64,000 nucleotides of DNA. It comes from Bacteroidota bacterium. Its GTDB lineage: Bacteria; Bacteroidota; Bacteroidia; AKYH767-A; JAHEYN01. The stretch covers positions 1 through 64,000 of the forward strand of contig JAHEYN010000013.1 in NCBI GenBank assembly GCA_023251555.1, given 5' to 3'. Below, piece after piece: positions 42,966 to 52,199 of the stretch. The notes beneath the pieces are model-generated. The model made no database searches. It was given only the letters and a program-made list of their open reading frames with translations, and was not told where the DNA came from. Positions within the stretch are counted from its first letter, which is position 1. Each line of letters begins with the position of its first letter. Both the position numbers and the translations under genes were made by a program.

Positions 42966-45905
42966 TTACACCACGATATTGACAATGCGCCCGGGAACCA
43001 CGATCACCTTTTTCGGGGCGGCTCCTCCAAGATATTTCCTTACTGCTTCCGAAGAAATAACCTCTTTCTCAATATCTTCTTTGCTCAGCCCCAGGGAGAG
43101 GCTCAGCTTGAGCCGGGTTTTTCCGTTTACGGATACGGGGTATTCAAAAGAATCTTCGGTGAGATATTCTTCCCTGTATTCCGGTACTCCCGCAAAGGAG
43201 ATACTCTGATCATGCCCCATCCTTTCCCAAAGCTCTTCTGAGATATGCGGAGCAAAAGGTGAAAGCAGGATAACCAATGGTTCGAGGATGCTTTTTTTAT
43301 TGCATTTCAGCTCCGCAAGCCCGTTCACGCAAATCATGAAACTGCTCACTGCTGTGTTGAAGGAAAGCCTTTCAATGTCTTCCCGTATGCGCTTAACGGC
43401 TTTATGCAGCAACTTAAGCTCCGCGCTGCCGGGTGCCTCGTCCGAAACATAAAATACGGAGGTGTTCTCTTCGCCCGTGAAGAAAAGTTTCCATAGTTTA
43501 CGGATAAAATTATGTACTCCCGTGATGCCGTTTATGCTCCATGGTTTGCTCTGCTCAAGGGGTCCGAGGAACATTTCATACAAACGCAGGGTATCCGCCC
43601 CGTAGTTTTCGCAGATGTCATCCGGCGTTTCCACGTTGAATCTGGATTTCGACATCTTTTCCGTTTCCCTGCGGCAAATAAATGTTCCGTCCTCTTCCGT
43701 GAAAATCTCGATTTTTTCCCCTCCCGGCCATGAGGCTCTCCACTCCCTGAATTTTTCGATGTCGAGGCTGTCTTTCCTGGAAACAAATCCCACGGGAACA
43801 TGGCGGTAAATAATGGTCATGTCGCCTTTAATGATTTCATAATCGTTACCCCTGGTAAGATGCTTATAACCATCGTTGTACTTTTTGAGCACTTCTTCAT
43901 CGTAAAATTTTAAAAACCTTGCCTCGTTTTTCTCCACGGAATTTTCCGAAACAAAAACGAGGGGAAGTTTCATGGCTTCCAGAGGCAGTTGTTTACCGTG
44001 AAGAGATTCGATCCGGGGCGTCTTTCCAACACTTCCAGTAAGAGCAGAAACTCCCTGTATCATCCCCTGGTTCACTAATTTTTTTGCAGGCTCCTGTATG
44101 GGAATGAGGCCGAGGTCATATAAAAATTTTGTCCAGAAACGTACATACAGCAGATGGCCTGTGGCATGCTCCGCACCACCTATATACAAATCCACATCGC
44201 GCCAGTAGTTCGCCGTTTCCGCGGATACCAGTTCCTTGTCGTTCCCCGCATCCATGTATCGCAGGTAGTACCAGCTTGAGCCGGCCCAGCCGGGCATGGT
44301 GGTTTTTTCATATTCATATTGTCCCCTGTATTTCCATGATGTGGCAGCCCTTGCGAGCGGGGGCTCGCCGCTTTCGGTGGGAAGGTATTTGTCCACTTCG
44401 GGTAATACAAGGGGGAGTTCATTTTCCTGCATGGGGCAGGGTATTCCATCCTTGTAATAAATGGGAATGGGCTCCCCCCAGTAGCGTTGCCGACCGAAGA
44501 CAGCATCCCGCAGCCGGTAGTTTACGCGGTGCCTGCCCAATGCCCGTTTCTCAACTTCCGCGATGCACCTGTTAACGGCATCCTGCACTTCCAGCCCGTT
44601 CAGAAAATCAGAGTTGATGCAGCGGCCGTTTTTACCTTCAAACGCCTCCCTGCTTATATCCACCGGGGTTGCAGGGTTAATAACCTGCACTATTTCCAGG
44701 CCGAAGTGTTTTGCAAAAGCATAGTCCCTGCTGTCATGTGCGGGAACTCCCATCACAGCCCCTGTTCCATACCCGGAGAGAACGTACTCGCCGGTCCACA
44801 CAGGAATCTCTTTGCCGGTAAAAGGATGTATGGCGTATGCCCCGGTGAATTCGCCCGTTATTTTTTTTACTTCCGACAGTCTCTCTCTCTCTGTTCGGTT
44901 CTTTGCATAACTTACATAGCTGCTTACCAGCTCACGGCGGGGGGAAGCGGCGATCTTTTCAACCAGTTCATTTTCAGGGGCAAGTGCCAGGAAAGTAACG
45001 CCGAAAATCGTATCGGGGCGGGTAGTGAAGACCTCAACAGTCTCATCGCTTCCTTTTATATTGAAGCGTATGGAGCAGCCCTCGCTCTTTCCTATCCAGT
45101 TGCGCTGGGCTTCTTTCATGCTTTCGCTCCAGTCAATGGCGGCAAGGCCGGCAAGCAGCCGTTCGGCATATGCAGTGATGCGCAGGCTCCACTGGGGCAT
45201 GAGTTTTCGCTCAACAGGATAGCCGCCCCGTTCTGAAACACCGTCCTTCACTTCTTCGTTGGCAAGCACTGTGCCGAGGGCAGGGCACCAGTTTACCATC
45301 GCCTCTCCGAGGTATGCAAGGCGGTAATTCATCAATACAGCATGCTTCTCTTTTTCACTCATCAGATTCCATTGCCCTTCAAAAGAAACACCCGGCGGCT
45401 GCTGGCCTTTTTCCAACTGCTGAATGAGGTTGTTGATAGGTTCCGCCTTATCAGACAGGGGATTGTACCATGAATTAAATAATTGTAAAAAAATCCATTG
45501 TGTCCAGCGGTAATATGATTTGTCACAGGTTCTGACTTCTCTTTCCCAGTCGAATGAAAAGCCAATCCTGTCAAGCTGCTTTCGGTAAGTCGCTATATTA
45601 TTTTCCGTTGTGACCGCAGGATGCTGCCCCGTTTGTATGGCATATTGCTCTGCCGGCAAACCGAAAGCGTCGTAACCCATGGGATGAAGGACGTTAAATC
45701 CTCCGAGCCGCCTGTACCGCGCGATGATGTCCGAAGCAATGTATCCGAGAGGGTGCCCCACATGCAGTCCTGCACCGGAAGGATAAGGAAACATGTCGAG
45801 TATATAATATTTTGGGCGCGAAAAATCATTACCGGTACGGAAAGTATGATGCTTCTTCCAGTACTGCTGCCATTTTTGCTCTATTGTCCTGAAATCATAT
45901 TCCAT
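42966..45905 (-). CDS. leuS: Leucyl-tRNA synthetase
   Basis: Class I aminoacyl-tRNA synthetase charging tRNA-Leu, 979 residues. The HIGH motif is HVGHPLGY near residue 47 and KMSKS appears as EKMSKSRFN near residue 750. The CP1 editing domain with [12 protein letters not shown] and [16 protein letters not shown] is present. It is about 100 residues longer than E. coli LeuRS because of insertions, the clearest before the KMSKS loop (a segment around 630-740), a known tendency in Bacteroidota. Its putative promoter region contains the left end of the MITE-like element at 45945. A cognate tRNA-Leu(CAA) lies at 54.5 kb. Confidence 0.96.
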   Translation of the reverse strand: MEYDFRTIEQKWQQYWKKHHTFRTGNDFSRPKYYILDMFPYPSGAGLHVGHPLGYIASDIIARYRRLGGFNVLHPMGYDAFGLPAEQYAIQTGQHPAVTTENNIATYRKQLDRIGFSFDWEREVRTCDKSYYRWTQWIFLQLFNSWYNPLSDKAEPINNLIQQLEKGQQPPGVSFEGQWNLMSEKEKHAVLMNYRLAYLGEAMVNWCPALGTVLANEEVKDGVSERGGYPVERKLMPQWSLRITAYAERLLAGLAAIDWSESMKEAQRNWIGKSEGCSIRFNIKGSDETVEVFTTRPDTIFGVTFLALAPENELVEKIAASPRRELVSSYVSYAKNRTERERLSEVKKITGEFTGAYAIHPFTGKEIPVWTGEYVLSGYGTGAVMGVPAHDSRDYAFAKHFGLEIVQVINPATPVDISREAFEGKNGRCINSDFLNGLEVQDAVNRCIAEVEKRALGRHRVNYRLRDAVFGRQRYWGEPIPIYYKDGIPCPMQENELPLVLPEVDKYLPTESGEPPLARAATSWKYRGQYEYEKTTMPGWAGSSWYYLRYMDAGNDKELVSAETANYWRDVDLYIGGAEHATGHLLYVRFWTKFLYDLGLIPIQEPAKKLVNQGMIQGVSALTGSVGKTPRIESLHGKQLPLEAMKLPLVFVSENSVEKNEARFLKFYDEEVLKKYNDGYKHLTRGNDYEIIKGDMTIIYRHVPVGFVSRKDSLDIEKFREWRASWPGGEKIEIFTEEDGTFICRRETEKMSKSRFNVETPDDICENYGADTLRLYEMFLGPLEQSKPWSINGITGVHNFIRKLWKLFFTGEENTSVFYVSDEAPGSAELKLLHKAVKRIREDIERLSFNTAVSSFMICVNGLAELKCNKKSILEPLVILLSPFAPHISEELWERMGHDQSISFAGVPEYREEYLTEDSFEYPVSVNGKTRLKLSLSLGLSKEDIEKEVISSEAVRKYLGGAAPKKVIVVPGRIVNIVV

Positions 45906-45944
45906 AAGTGTGCACGAAATTAGGAAAATTGAAACAGAAGCGCG

Positions 45945-46091
45945 CTCAAAAATATCTTTTGTCTGATTTTCTGGCGTCTTTTTCCTTCATGCTTCGTTAT
46001 TTTTATTGCCCGGACTCCTTCCGGTATGGGCTTCTAAAAATGCCTCGCCCGAAGAAAAAATTCTTGAAAACGCCTGAAACATATTTTTGAG
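45945..46091. mobile_element. MITE-like element (repeat C), 147 bp
   Basis: Perfect 11 bp terminal inverted repeats: CTCAAAAATAT at 45945-45955 and ATATTTTTGAG at 46081-46091. The interior (CCCGGACTCC... stems) has no coding potential beyond a shadow frame. The last 29 bp recur inverted at 12137-12165. No target duplication is obvious at the ends. Each terminal repeat, read outward, contains TATTTTTG, a full match to the TAnnTTTG -7 box, pointing at leuS on one side and ftsX on the other. Confidence 0.75.
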
Positions 46092-46167
46092 AGGGCTTAT
46101 GGAAATTTATCCGTACCCACGAAAACAAAAGGTTTATTTTCTAATTTAGCGAGCGTTAATTTCTTCC

Positions 46168-47046
46168 ATGGTTTCTCCTGAAAATACATATGCAAAACGC
46201 AAGCTGAGGTCATCCTATGTTTCTACTATAATAGGCATTACGCTTGTGCTGTTTATGATAGGTCTGCTGGGAGTGATTATGCTTCATGCCAGGAAACTTT
46301 CGGATTACGTGAAGGAAAACATACAGCTTTCCGTGATTCTTAAGGATGATGTGAAAGAAGCCGATATTGAGCAATTGCAAAAAAACATGGATGCCACACC
46401 TTATGTCAAAAGCACTGAGTATGTGCCCAGAGAGGTGGCTGCCGCCCGGCTGCAGAAAGACCTCGGCGAAGATTTTATCAGTTTCCTGGGATATAATCCC
46501 CTCCTTGCTTCCATTGATATAAAGCTGAAGGCCGGCTATGCCAATGCCGACAGCCTGAACTGGATTGAAAAAGAGATCATGGAAAATAAACCGGTAAAGG
46601 AAATCTTTTACCAGCGTTCACTTGTGGATCTTATCAACGAAAATCTCAGGACCATAGGGCTGGTGCTGCTTGTATTCAGCGGGCTGCTGACGCTTGTAGC
46701 CATAGCGCTTATCAATAACACCATCCGTCTCAGCCTCTACTCAAAACGCTTTCTTATCAAAACCATGCAGCTGGTGGGAGCCACCCAGGGCTTTATCCGG
46801 TGGCCGTTTGTTTTTAAAGGCATGCTGAACGGTATGTATGCAGCGCTTATCGCAAATTTGCTGCTTGCAGGCATCATGTATCTCTCCCAGCAAAAAATAC
46901 CTGAACTTTTTGCAGTCCAGGATATACAATTGTTCGGAACACTCTTCCTTGCCGTGATCTTTGCAGGCATTATGATTTCCTGCGTCAGCACTTTTTTTGC
47001 CGTCAGGAAGTACCTGAAAATGAAACTGGAAAATCTTTATTATTAG
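46168..47046 (+). CDS. ftsX: Cell division permease-like protein FtsX
   Basis: Inner-membrane subunit of the FtsEX complex that controls septal murein hydrolases. The 292-residue protein has the family layout: cytoplasmic N-terminus, TM1 at about 20-42, an extracytoplasmic loop of about 125 residues (SVILKDDVKEADIEQLQ..., AAARLQKDLGEDF), then three TM segments between 170 and 285, including LVFSGLLTLVAIALINNTI, the FtsX/MacB core. The ATPase FtsE is not in the window, which is normal in this phylum where ftsE is elsewhere. It is followed by a copy of dispersed repeat A. Confidence 0.93.
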   Translation: MVSPENTYAKRKLRSSYVSTIIGITLVLFMIGLLGVIMLHARKLSDYVKENIQLSVILKDDVKEADIEQLQKNMDATPYVKSTEYVPREVAAARLQKDLGEDFISFLGYNPLLASIDIKLKAGYANADSLNWIEKEIMENKPVKEIFYQRSLVDLINENLRTIGLVLLVFSGLLTLVAIALINNTIRLSLYSKRFLIKTMQLVGATQGFIRWPFVFKGMLNGMYAALIANLLLAGIMYLSQQKIPELFAVQDIQLFGTLFLAVIFAGIMISCVSTFFAVRKYLKMKLENLYY

Positions 47047-47084
47047 AGATTGGCACTGATTGGACTTAAAAATAATCACATTGA

Positions 47085-47154
47085 ATCCGCCTTCGCGTTC
47101 CGCTACGGCGGACAAGAGGGTCCGGCGCTTGCCCCGGGGGGGGGGAATACCAAT
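47085..47154 (-). repeat. Dispersed repeat A, copy 3
   Basis: Reverse-strand copy of the unit at 8743-8810: AATCCGCC...GGCGGA, then the CCGG-rich half and ATACCAAT at the end. A run of ten G's at 47136-47145 differs from the other copies. It lies between ftsX and the Kelch-like T9SS gene. Confidence 0.82.
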
Positions 47155-47184
47155 TTAATAGTTACAAGTTAAAAACTAAAAATT

Positions 47185-48831
47185 ATGATTAATAAAACTA
47201 AAGATTATCTAACCCGGACAAGACAATTTAGATTAACTAAAAGAGTAAAAATCACTGCATCCGCTTTTTTATTTTTTCCCCTGCTGCTTATGGCAGAATT
47301 TACATCATTGACCTCTACTGCGCAAAGCTGGACTGCAAAAGCTAACTTCGGAGGTACTGCCAGATTTTGGGCAGCCGGATTTTCTATCGGAGGCAAAGGT
47401 TATATTGGCACAGGAGCGTTGGATAACACATGCTGTAATGTTGTGAAGAATTTCTGGAAGTGGGATCCGTCTGTTAATCCTCCAAACGGCACATGGACCC
47501 AAATGACAGACTTTGGCGGGACTGCAAGATATGGCGCTGTTGGATTCTCTATAGGTAATATGGGATATATCGGAACGGGATTTGACCCGACCTGTTGCTA
47601 CACTAATGATTTTTGGGAATACGACGCTGCTAATAACTGGTGGACTCAGAAAACCAACTTTGGAGGAGCTGCAAGATATTTGGCTGTCGGCTTTTCCTCT
47701 GCAACAAGCGGGAAGGGCTACATTGGTACAGGAGATGCAAGCCCGTTAAAAAATGATTTTTGGGAATTTGACCCTGCAGATGCAAGTCTTGGCAATGATG
47801 TGCACGGCAACCCTATGGGAAAGTGGACAGCAAGAGCAAATTTCGGAGGAACGGCAAGATTTGAGGCAGTTGGATTCTCCATTGGCAATAAAGGATATAT
47901 TGGCACAGGGTGGGATGGAGGAGCTTCGTATAACCAGGATTTCTGGGAGTGGGATCCGTCTGTCAACCCTCCCAATGGAACCTGGGCATCAAAAACAGCT
48001 TATGCCGGAGGCAAAATACGCTATGGCGTTGGATTTTCTATAGGCAGTATGGGATACATAGGAACAGGGCAGGGATCCGGGGCCGGAGCTAACGGGGTCA
48101 CTGCCTTCTACCAATATGATCCGGCCCTTAACAGCTGGAGTGCTCAAACTGCTTTTGGCGGTGCTGCAAGGTTTGCTGCTGTTGGCTTTTCAATAGGCAG
48201 CTGTGGATATATAGGAACGGGATATAACAGCAGCGTTTATTATAACGATTTTTGGGAATGGTGTTCAGGGGCTCTGCCTGTCGGGTATTTATCATTCCTC
48301 GGAAAATGCGGAGGACACAATGAGATAATTTTGCAATGGCAAACAGCTGCCGAAAACAATAATGATTATTATGCAATCGAAAGAAGTGAAGGTAAAAATG
48401 AATGGAAAGAGATCGGAAAAATCAAAGGGGCAGGAAATAATACTGCAATAAATAATTATCAGTTTGCTGATATGCACCCATTGTCAGGAATCAATTATTA
48501 TCGTTTGAAGCAAGTTGATTATGACGGATCTTTTATTCATTCCAATATTATTTCTATCGTCAATCAGCAAATCAATCAATCGTCAATTACGATTTATCCT
48601 AATCCTGCTAAAGAAAGTTTGGAGGTTACGGTAGGCAATTCGCAAAACATAAAAAATAAAACAGAAATTATGATATATGATTTATTTGGTCGTGAGGTTT
48701 ATAACCCGGTTAATCAACAAATCAACAGGTCTGCAATCACAATAGACATTAGTTCCCTCTCTCAGGGTATGTATTTCTTAAAAATAAATAACGGGGCAGA
48801 ACAATCACAAGTCAAGTTTATTAAACAGTAA
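47185..48831 (+). CDS. T9SS-secreted Kelch-like protein with six repeats
   Basis: A 548-residue exported protein whose signal sequence ends ...TSLTSTAQ after a long n-region. Six repeats of about 55 residues read FGGTARFxAVGFSIGxxGYIGTG...DFWEWDP between about 50 and 370, a Kelch-type propeller. An Ig-like module follows (EIILQWQTAAENNNDYYAIERS), then a type A sorting domain (TIYPNPAKESLEV ... SQGMYFLKINN). A ten-residue peptide, VNQQINQSSI / VNQQINRSAI, occurs twice around the sorting domain. It ends 11 bp inside the convergent gene 48821-50371. Confidence 0.82.
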   Translation: MINKTKDYLTRTRQFRLTKRVKITASAFLFFPLLLMAEFTSLTSTAQSWTAKANFGGTARFWAAGFSIGGKGYIGTGALDNTCCNVVKNFWKWDPSVNPPNGTWTQMTDFGGTARYGAVGFSIGNMGYIGTGFDPTCCYTNDFWEYDAANNWWTQKTNFGGAARYLAVGFSSATSGKGYIGTGDASPLKNDFWEFDPADASLGNDVHGNPMGKWTARANFGGTARFEAVGFSIGNKGYIGTGWDGGASYNQDFWEWDPSVNPPNGTWASKTAYAGGKIRYGVGFSIGSMGYIGTGQGSGAGANGVTAFYQYDPALNSWSAQTAFGGAARFAAVGFSIGSCGYIGTGYNSSVYYNDFWEWCSGALPVGYLSFLGKCGGHNEIILQWQTAAENNNDYYAIERSEGKNEWKEIGKIKGAGNNTAINNYQFADMHPLSGINYYRLKQVDYDGSFIHSNIISIVNQQINQSSITIYPNPAKESLEVTVGNSQNIKNKTEIMIYDLFGREVYNPVNQQINRSAITIDISSLSQGMYFLKINNGAEQSQVKFIKQ

Positions 48832-50371
48832 TTTTTTGAGTTTTTTCTTTTACAACTTCTGCAAAAGATCTGTTTTCTATTTTGCTTTCAAGCCAGGAAA
48901 TAAAATCAAAGTACTCAAGCGCTTTTTTCTCAAAAGGGTCTGAGGTGATTTCTACTAATTCGGCTTTTAATTCATTGAATGCATTTATAAGGACTTTGTT
49001 ATTAATAATAGCGGGAAGTTTTATCCTGATGAAATTCAGGATCGAATTTTCAAATTTATACAGCCGTTTTCTTTTGTATAAAAATCTGTAGGTTGATTTG
49101 ACAATGTATTCCAGCAAATCCATATTTTCTAATTCATAATGAACTATGAGATTTAATATTTGTGAGAAGCAGAAGACATCTGTTCTGGACTCCTGCAACA
49201 CTGTGTCATTAAGTATTTTATTTAACCATACAATGGAGCGTGAGTAATCTTCCGATCCGAAATAAGTATAAGCTATGTCAAAATAAAATGTAGCAATGGT
49301 TTGGTGTGGAATTTTACCTTCGTAAAGGCGTATCCCTTTTTCTATTTCCGGAACAAGGCGCACTCCGTTATGGAACTCGCCTGTGGTGATGTAAAAATTT
49401 AATTCTCTGCTGTATGAACCCCTGAAAATGAGGATTTGCATCTTTACTGAACTTGCAGGGGCAGCACGCATTTTTTTTATTACGTGTAAACATTCTTTAT
49501 ATTTATTAACCCACAGGCAGGTTATATAATAATTACCCAATGCAGCAATATAATCTGTCGGGTGCTGATACAGCATCCCGGGGTGTGTTTCTAAAAAGTC
49601 CACTAATTTTTTATGATAAACGTAACTGTTTATTGAATCTCCAATTGCATAGTAATACAAAGCCTTCGTGTAATAAAAATCATGTTTCGCATTATAGGAA
49701 AGAGCTTTGCTGTTGTAAGAAAGTAAAGAATTGTCTATAATAGACTTATATGCCTGTGCTTCTTTCCTGCTTCGTGCCATATCATTGATGCTGAAATGTT
49801 TGAAGAAGGTAGTCCTGACAGACCTATAGGACTGCTCAATTGTGAGTTTTGTTAAAACTGATTTTTCTTCTTTCTTAATATCTTCTATTGTATTTTCTGA
49901 TTTTTGAATGAATCCCTGCGTAAGCAACAGCTTTTTCTCCCAATCAAGAATTTCAAGAAGTTGTAAAAATTTTTCATGTTTGGTTGCAGTCTTCTTTGCA
50001 CGCAGCAATACTTTTTTTACTTGTGTAAAAAGATCCTTTTCATAGAGAAGAGTTGCATTGTGCAATAAATCTTTTAACCCTGAATCAACTGCCGATTCAG
50101 CATGATAAAGCCGTAAGCTTTTCATGATAAGCTGATATAAATAATGTTTTATAAAACGAAAGTGCCTGCTGAATGATTTATCAGCAGAAAGGAGTTTGCG
50201 TAAAGCTGCTTCATTATATTCTTTTTGTTTATTAACGGCATCAAACAATTTCACATAGAATTTTTCCCCATCATCTGCTTTTGCATATCTTGATACGAAC
50301 TGCTTGAAGTATTTTTTCTCCTGCTGCTTAAGTGATTTGATAAGATGAAATAAATCGTCAGAATGTTTCAT
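48821..50371 (-). CDS. Helical repeat protein of unknown function, 516 residues
   Basis: A long all-alpha protein without signal peptide or membrane segment; Lys and Tyr are frequent. Helix pairs of about 35-40 residues (DFYYTKALYYYAIGDSINSYVYHK, in part, and TIATFYFDIAYTYFGSEDYSRSIVWL, in part) look like degenerate TPRs, so a scaffold role is plausible. The start MKHSDDLFHLIKSLKQQEKKYFKQF is a string I associate with Bacteroidota proteins of unknown role, not with a named family. It stands alone on the minus strand between plus-strand T9SS genes, with a 210 bp AT-rich divergent gap upstream. Confidence 0.6.
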   Translation of the reverse strand: MKHSDDLFHLIKSLKQQEKKYFKQFVSRYAKADDGEKFYVKLFDAVNKQKEYNEAALRKLLSADKSFSRHFRFIKHYLYQLIMKSLRLYHAESAVDSGLKDLLHNATLLYEKDLFTQVKKVLLRAKKTATKHEKFLQLLEILDWEKKLLLTQGFIQKSENTIEDIKKEEKSVLTKLTIEQSYRSVRTTFFKHFSINDMARSRKEAQAYKSIIDNSLLSYNSKALSYNAKHDFYYTKALYYYAIGDSINSYVYHKKLVDFLETHPGMLYQHPTDYIAALGNYYITCLWVNKYKECLHVIKKMRAAPASSVKMQILIFRGSYSRELNFYITTGEFHNGVRLVPEIEKGIRLYEGKIPHQTIATFYFDIAYTYFGSEDYSRSIVWLNKILNDTVLQESRTDVFCFSQILNLIVHYELENMDLLEYIVKSTYRFLYKRKRLYKFENSILNFIRIKLPAIINNKVLINAFNELKAELVEITSDPFEKKALEYFDFISWLESKIENRSFAEVVKEKTQKITV

Positions 50372-50581
50372 AAACCTAACAATTATTTTTATTTATCGAG
50401 TTAAAAATATCATATTAACTGCAAATTAGCGTAAAAAATTGTAAATGTCATTTTAACAGACCTAACAAAGAACAAAAATAAATTACATAGTAGCTGTTAT
50501 TAGTATGTAATTTTGATTCCATAAGATTTAAACCGAATTTCCTGTATCAATGAAAAATACATCAGCAAAAAAATAAAAATC

Positions 50582-52189
50582 ATGAAAACGTTTACAGTTT
50601 ATTATTTAACAGGCATTTTGTACCTGCTGGGCATAAACGAACTTACTGCTCAAACCTGGTCTGCCGTATCCGGCAGTATTAATACCGGCAGTAATGTTTT
50701 AAGCCTGGGAGCAGACAATGTTAATAATGTTCTTTATGTAGGGGGCACTTTTACAAAAGTGGGGACCGGGGGAGGGCTTTCTGCAACCAATGTTGCTAAA
50801 TGGAACGGATCAAGCTGGTCGGCATTAGGCAGCGGATGTGATAATTCTGTTTATGCGCTGTGTATGTATAACGGAAACCTTTATGCCGGAGGATGGTTCG
50901 CAACAGCGGGAGGAGTGACTGTTAATTATGTTGCGATGTGGAATGGTGCAGTTTGGTCGGCCTTGAGTGTCGGAACAGGTATGTACGTTTATTCTCTGTG
51001 CGAGTTTAATGGAGAGCTGTATGTTGGCGGTGCTTTCAGCAGTGCGGGCAGCGGTGTTTCTAATACGAGGGGGATTGCAAAATGGAATGGAAGCACAAGT
51101 ACGTGGTCTGCGGTGGCAAACGGTTATCCTGGCGGGACGACAGTTAACACCATGTATGTTTATGGCGGAGAATTGTACATTGGTGTTTTCAACGGCTCAA
51201 CTTATAGTCTTGATAAATGGAATGGCTCTGCTTTGTCAACGGTAAAAACAGTTAACAATTCCATTATGGCGTTTACAGATAACGGAACTACGCTCTACGA
51301 AGGAGGTTGGTTTTTTTCTCCCGACCCGAATTATGTGGCACAGGGACTGACAGTTGCTGCTGTTGGTTCACCGGGCATGAATGATGGGGTCCGTGGTATG
51401 GCATATTATTCCGGAAGCGTTTATGCGGGTGGGCGTTTCACTACTTCTGGCGGAATTACAACAAATTATGTAGCCGCATGGAACGGCAGTGCATGGTCGG
51501 CAGTAGACAACGGAATGAACGCACAGGTATATGCTTTGGCTGTTTGTAACGGAGTATTATATGCAGGCGGTTATTTTACCTCTGCCGGCAGTGGCGCTGC
51601 AAAGTACCTTGCCCGGATTACTATAGTGCTTCCGATAGAACTTACTTTGTTTACCGGCAAAAATGAAAATGGGAAAAATATTTTAGAATGGAATACATCA
51701 TCTGAAACTAATAATGATTATTTCATTGTAGAAAGAGACAAAGGACAAGGGGAATGGGAAAGCATCGGTAAAGTAAAAGGATCTGGTAATTTGACGACTG
51801 CAAAAAATTATTCATTCACAGATGCAAATCCCCTGAGAGGAATTAATTACTACCGGCTTAAGCAAATGGATTATAATGGTCACTCCGGTTATTCAAAAAT
51901 ACTTGAAGTGAACTCTTTGTTTGAAGAATCATATTTTAACGTATACCCTAATCCTTCAAACGGAACGAGTACATTTTCAGGAAGTATAAAAAGTTCTTCA
52001 TCAAAAGAAGTTTTAGTTGCTGTTACAGATATTACCGGAAGACAGGTATACTCTAAAATCATTCCTGTTCTTGCAGATGGTACTTTCCGGATAGCTTTTG
52101 ATTATTCTAAAAGATTGTCTCCGGGAGTATATTTTGTAACTGTTACTTCTGACAATGAAGTTTACAATCAGAAATTATACATAGATTAA
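50582..52189 (+). CDS. T9SS-secreted repeat protein (YAGGxF propeller type)
   Basis: A 535-residue exported protein (signal peptide ends ...INELTAQ). Seven or so repeats of about 45 residues follow the scheme LYVGGxFTxAGGxxxNYVAxWNGxxWSAL between 40 and 345, a beta-propeller form similar to Rax2/delta-60-like repeats. An Ig-like module (NILEWNTSSETNNDYFIVERD) and a type A sorting domain (NVYPNPSNGTSTFSG ... SPGVYFVTVTSD) follow. Ten base pairs separate it from the next T9SS gene, so they form an operon of surface proteins. Confidence 0.82.
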   Translation: MKTFTVYYLTGILYLLGINELTAQTWSAVSGSINTGSNVLSLGADNVNNVLYVGGTFTKVGTGGGLSATNVAKWNGSSWSALGSGCDNSVYALCMYNGNLYAGGWFATAGGVTVNYVAMWNGAVWSALSVGTGMYVYSLCEFNGELYVGGAFSSAGSGVSNTRGIAKWNGSTSTWSAVANGYPGGTTVNTMYVYGGELYIGVFNGSTYSLDKWNGSALSTVKTVNNSIMAFTDNGTTLYEGGWFFSPDPNYVAQGLTVAAVGSPGMNDGVRGMAYYSGSVYAGGRFTTSGGITTNYVAAWNGSAWSAVDNGMNAQVYALAVCNGVLYAGGYFTSAGSGAAKYLARITIVLPIELTLFTGKNENGKNILEWNTSSETNNDYFIVERDKGQGEWESIGKVKGSGNLTTAKNYSFTDANPLRGINYYRLKQMDYNGHSGYSKILEVNSLFEESYFNVYPNPSNGTSTFSGSIKSSSSKEVLVAVTDITGRQVYSKIIPVLADGTFRIAFDYSKRLSPGVYFVTVTSDNEVYNQKLYID

Positions 52190-52199
52190 ATAAATAAAT

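Noticed and set aside
45908..46090. 60-codon open frame ending KFLKTPETYF
   Set aside because: It lies almost wholly within the MITE-like element and its last codons are the element end; the similar peptide at 12138-12165 is due to the repeat, not to a gene family.
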